From: an uncultured Clostridia bacterium
GTDB lineage: Bacteria; Bacillota; Clostridia; TANB77; CAG-465
Direction: 5' to 3'
Length of the DNA: 64,000 bases
NCBI GenBank assembly: GCA_934149365.1
Contig: CAKPEI010000005.1
Location: 45,718 to 109,717 of the forward strand
Each line of letters opens with the position of its first letter. Position 1 is the first letter of the stretch. The position numbers and the translations under genes were made by a program. Below the pieces are notes generated by a model that saw nothing but the letters and a program-made list of their open reading frames with translations, was not told the DNA's origin and did no database searches. Below, piece after piece: positions 61,068 through 64,000 of this stretch.

Positions 61068-61874
61068 TTGATAGTATATATAGATTACATATTTATAGAG
61101 AATTGTGTAATGAATTATTTATTATTGTGGCAGGTAAGAAGGCTTGGAAAACAAAAAGTAAAAAGTATTAATTCTGTTATAGCAAGTATAGTTGGAGCTA
61201 TTTATGTATGCGTAATATATATATTTAAAATTAATTTTCTGAATTTTGCAATAATGAAAATACTGTTATCAATTGCTATGACATATGTAGCTTTTGTTCC
61301 TAAAGAATTAAATAAGTATTTGAAAATAGTAGGCTTATTTTATCTTATTTTAATACTAAACACAGGTGCATACTTATTTCTAATAAGTATGTTTAATTTA
61401 AAACTAAACCATTTTTGGGTAAAATTATTAGTTTATATTATAGGAGCTGTAGTAATAGAAATTATTAATTCACAAATGTGGAAAATGTTTAAAATAAACA
61501 TAAGAAAAGAAAACTTGACTTGCACAGTGTGCATAAAAAACAAAGGAAAATATATTAAATATAAAGGTTTAATAGATACCGGAAATACATCAAAAGATGC
61601 TTTGACAGGAAAATATATTTTCTATGCATCAGATAAAAAGAATATTGATTTATCAGATTACAAAAAGGTCCCAATTGGAATAAATACTGTAAATGGTAAA
61701 AAAGAAAACTATGGATATGTTATAAACAATATACTTATTTTAGCTAATAAAAGTATTAAAGAAACAAATGCTATTATTTGCTTTGTGGAAAATGAAATTA
61801 AAAACAAATTAGATTGTGACATGATAGTTAATTTTGAAATTTATGAGGAATTAATGGGGGGAATAAATATATGA
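61068..61874 (+). CDS. spoIIGA: Sigma-E processing peptidase SpoIIGA
   Basis: A 268-residue membrane-embedded aspartic protease. About five membrane segments at the N-terminus (residues 1-145) are followed by a soluble domain with the catalytic motif LIDTGNTSKD. It cuts pro-sigma-E in the mother cell. The start is TTG with AAGGTGAT upstream. It overlaps sigE by four bases. Confidence 0.93.
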   Translation: MIVYIDYIFIENCVMNYLLLWQVRRLGKQKVKSINSVIASIVGAIYVCVIYIFKINFLNFAIMKILLSIAMTYVAFVPKELNKYLKIVGLFYLILILNTGAYLFLISMFNLKLNHFWVKLLVYIIGAVVIEIINSQMWKMFKINIRKENLTCTVCIKNKGKYIKYKGLIDTGNTSKDALTGKYIFYASDKKNIDLSDYKKVPIGINTVNGKKENYGYVINNILILANKSIKETNAIICFVENEIKNKLDCDMIVNFEIYEELMGGINI

Positions 61875-62581
61875 AGATTAAAGAATATTTAAAACAAAAA
61901 TATCAAATAATTATTCAATATTTGGGTATAGGAGAACAAGAAGTATACTATATTGGCGGCTCTGAAAAATTGCCACCTCCTTTAAGTAAAAAAGAGGAGT
62001 TAGAATTATTAAACAGGTTAATGCAAAAAGATGATGAAGCAAGAAAAAAATTGGTTGAAAAAAATCTTAGACTTGTAGTGTACATTGCCAAAAAATTTGA
62101 AAATTCAGGTGTGAATATAGAAGATCTTATATCCATAGGTACAATAGGATTAATGAAGGCTATTAATAGCTTTAATTTAGACAAAAATATAAAACTTGCA
62201 ACGTATGCATCGAGATGTATAGAAAATGAGATTTTAATGTATTTAAGGAAAATGCAAAAAACCAAAACTGAAATATCAATAGATGAACCTATTAATATAG
62301 ATGGGGAAGGAAATGATTTATCGTTAGTAGATATATTAGGTAGTGATAATGATACCGTTTATAAAGAGGTAGAAGAAAGTGATAATAAAAAAGTTTTAAG
62401 AAGAGCAATAATGAATTTAAACGATAGAGAAAAAATGATAATGGAATTAAGATATGGCTTTGAAGGGAAAGATGAATTAACACAGAAAGAAGTAGCAGAT
62501 AAATTAGGAATATCACAATCGTATATATCTAGAATAGAGAAAAAAGTCATAAATCGTCTAAAAAAGGAATTCTTCTATTAA
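61871..62581 (+). CDS. sigE: RNA polymerase sigma-E factor, pro-form
   Basis: A 236-residue mother-cell sigma factor. The N-terminal pro-sequence (about residues 1-27) ends at YYIGGSEKLPPPL, the site cut by SpoIIGA. Region 2 (NLRLVVYIAKKFENSGVNIEDLISIGTIGL) and region 4 (TQKEVADKLGISQSYISRIEKK) are intact. Coupled to spoIIGA by overlap, the standard order. Confidence 0.97.
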   Translation: MKIKEYLKQKYQIIIQYLGIGEQEVYYIGGSEKLPPPLSKKEELELLNRLMQKDDEARKKLVEKNLRLVVYIAKKFENSGVNIEDLISIGTIGLMKAINSFNLDKNIKLATYASRCIENEILMYLRKMQKTKTEISIDEPINIDGEGNDLSLVDILGSDNDTVYKEVEESDNKKVLRRAIMNLNDREKMIMELRYGFEGKDELTQKEVADKLGISQSYISRIEKKVINRLKKEFFY

Positions 62582-62641
62582 AGGTAATAAATTACCAAAA
62601 AATGTAAATAATATAACTAAAGAAAAAATAGGAGGATACAA

Positions 62642-63427
62642 GTGAAAAATATAAAGGTGGAAATAAATGGTGTTAATACGGCGACACTTCCTGTATTATC
62701 ACAAACAGAACAAATGAAAATGCTGCATGATATAAAAAACGGAAAAGTGGAATTAAAGGATGAATTTATAAAATGTAATTTAAGATTAGTATTAAGTATA
62801 ACTAAAAAATTTAATTTTAGAGGAGAAAATGTTGACGACATATTTCAAGTTGGCGTAGTTGGGCTTATAAAAGCAATAAATAATTTTGATATAACTCAAA
62901 ATGTTCAGTTTTCAACATATGCTGTTCCTATGATAATAGGGGAAATAAAAAGATTTCTAAGAGATAGTAGCACATTAAGAATAAGTAGATCTTTAAGAGA
63001 TATTTCATACAAAGTATCAAAAGAAAGAGAAATGTATATTAATGAAAAAAATGAAGAACCTACTATACAATATTTAGCTGAGAAAGTTGGAGAAAGTGAA
63101 GAAGATGTGATATTGGCTATGGAAAGTATGGTGCAACCAATATCAATATTTGATGCTGCATATAATGATGGCGGAGATGTAATATATATATTAGATCAGC
63201 TAAAGAATGAAAAAAATGAAATGGAACATTTAACAGACAAAATATGTGTATTACAAGCCATTGAAAAACTTTCGGATAAAGAAAAAAATATAATTAAAAG
63301 AAGATACTTTGATAACAAAACGCAAATAGAATTAGCAGATGAAATTGGAATATCTCAAGCACAAGTATCTAGAATTGAAAAAGTAGCAATAGCAAGAATG
63401 AAAAAAAGATTAGAAAGAGGAATATAA
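62642..63427 (+). CDS. sigG: RNA polymerase sigma-G factor
   Basis: A 261-residue forespore sigma factor. NLRLVLSITKKFNFRGENVDDIFQVG (region 2), STYAVPMIIGEIKRFLRD and region 4 (TQIELADEIGISQAQVSRIEK) are typical; the N-terminus VEINGVNTATLPVLS is the sigma-G signature. The start is GTG after AGGAGG. It follows sigE by 60 bases, as in other spore formers, where read-through is not productive and sigma-F drives it later. Confidence 0.96.
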   Translation: MKNIKVEINGVNTATLPVLSQTEQMKMLHDIKNGKVELKDEFIKCNLRLVLSITKKFNFRGENVDDIFQVGVVGLIKAINNFDITQNVQFSTYAVPMIIGEIKRFLRDSSTLRISRSLRDISYKVSKEREMYINEKNEEPTIQYLAEKVGESEEDVILAMESMVQPISIFDAAYNDGGDVIYILDQLKNEKNEMEHLTDKICVLQAIEKLSDKEKNIIKRRYFDNKTQIELADEIGISQAQVSRIEKVAIARMKKRLERGI

Positions 63428-63446
63428 TATCTGTAAAATATTAAAG

Positions 63447-63477
63447 TACACTCTAGATATCAGAGAGTGTATTTTTT
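63447..63477 (+). terminator. Terminator of sigG
   Basis: TACACTCT/AGAGTGTA stem with nine-base loop followed by six T. Confidence 0.9.
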
Positions 63478-63523
63478 ATATTTATAAAACATATATTTTA
63501 ATATGTGTAATAGGAGATATAGT

Positions 63524-63754
63524 ATGGGAAGAGGTATAGATTTAAAGCAGAGAGAGGTTATAAATATAAATAATGGTCAGATACTAGGATTTGTGGTTGA
63601 TTTAAATGCAGAATTTGGCATGGGGACTATAAAAAGCATTGTTGTAGCACAAACAGGCAGACTTATAAAAAGCTTAACTGGTAAAAATACTATGGAAATT
63701 CCATGGGATAGAGTAAGAGTTATAGGAGAAGATGTAATTTTAGTTGACATATAG
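63524..63754 (+). CDS. ylmC: YlmC/YmxH family sporulation protein
   Basis: A 76-residue PRC-barrel-like protein (REVININNGQILGFVVDLNAEFGMGTIKSI, then EIPWDRVRVIGEDVILVDI). Relatives are found next to sigG and are called YlmC/YmxH; the function is unknown. The ATG at 63524 follows GGAG by seven bases; the open frame from 63503 lacks a site. Confidence 0.9.
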   Translation: MGRGIDLKQREVININNGQILGFVVDLNAEFGMGTIKSIVVAQTGRLIKSLTGKNTMEIPWDRVRVIGEDVILVDI

Positions 63755-63857
63755 GTAAAAATAATGTATAATAAACGAGCTTTTTAGGGTTGTTTTAGCA
63801 CGTAAATGTAGTGTATTAAAAAAAATAACAAAAAAGCAAAAAAATATTAAAAAAATG

Positions 63858-64000
63858 TTGACATAGAATTACATCTGTGTTACAATATTTTTACTGTGTT
63901 GAGAGAACATTTACATAACACAGAAAGCACATTGAAAAATAAAGAGTAAGTAAAGCCAAGCGAGAGTTATGATTAACATAACGAAACGTACAAAACAAAG
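63858..64000 (+). promoter_or_regulatory. Strong promoter and leader, probably of an rRNA operon
   Basis: TTGACA (63858), 17 bases, TACAAT (63881). The transcribed part has a hairpin CTGTGTT/AACACAG (63894-63923), then GCACATTGAAAAATAAAGAG and an A-rich stretch with no reading frame. Such leader text is common just before 16S rRNA in Clostridia, and rRNA operons are common near the origin; the 16S start itself is not inside the window. Confidence 0.6.

Overview
The window comes from the chromosome of a low-GC, endospore-forming Firmicute of the class Clostridia. The evidence is the strong A/T bias by eye, Shine-Dalgarno sites of the AGGAGG type, sigma-A promoters, and many sporulation genes: spmA, spmB, cwlD, a Spo0E-like gene, spoIVFA/spoIVFB, spoIIGA-sigE-sigG and ylmC. 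It spans the replication origin. Genes left of about 44 kb lie mostly on the minus strand and genes to the right mostly on the plus strand, so most are co-oriented with forks leaving oriC (about 46.3-46.5 kb). No CRISPR array, insertion sequence or prophage was seen.

Region 1 (1-13 kb) holds the end of the window's rpoB-rpoC operon (rpoC cut by the left edge), with a long rpoB leader that looks like an attenuator. It continues with a surface protein carrying a sortase-like tail, a dCMP-deaminase-like gene, spmB/spmA with an XRE regulator, a divergent tRNA-Arg pair, tadA and cwlD. Region 2 (13-24 kb) is the accessory part. It has a YlbF / zinc-peptidase-like / HD-GYP operon, then a tightly coupled seven-gene operon that joins Tad-pilus-type proteins (CpaE, CpaF, TadC) to a VirB4-type ATPase split into two genes and ends in a degenerate CapA-like protein. 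Facing it are four short plus-strand reading frames, two of which look like one frameshifted gene. This hybrid secretion-like cluster is the best candidate for an undescribed system.

Region 3 (24-35 kb) has the M16 peptidase pair ymfH/ymfF, yqeY, a WecA/TagO-type transferase, rpiB, a low-molecular-weight phosphatase, a ZIP transporter, an SLH/Ig-like surface protein of unlike base composition, an SDR enzyme, a diglucosyl-diacylglycerol-synthase-like glycosyltransferase and two tRNA-Ser genes. Region 4 (35-51 kb) is the classic origin block: DUF4446-parB-parA, rsmG-mnmG-mnmE, jag-yidC-yidD-rnpA and rpmH on the minus strand, then dnaA, oriC with DnaA boxes and DnaA-trios, dnaN, recF and gyrB on the plus strand. 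Two small unknown genes interrupt this usual order.

Region 5 (51-64 kb) has small regulators, infC-rpmI-rplT behind an L20-type leader, efp, miaB, spoIVFA-spoIVFB, ftsA-ftsZ, an unknown membrane protein, spoIIGA-sigE, sigG and ylmC. It ends with a strong promoter and leader that probably belong to an rRNA operon starting just past the right edge. Several starts were set by Shine-Dalgarno position rather than by the longest reading frame, and two genes (infC and the N-terminal VirB4 gene) appear to use AUA/AUU-type starts.
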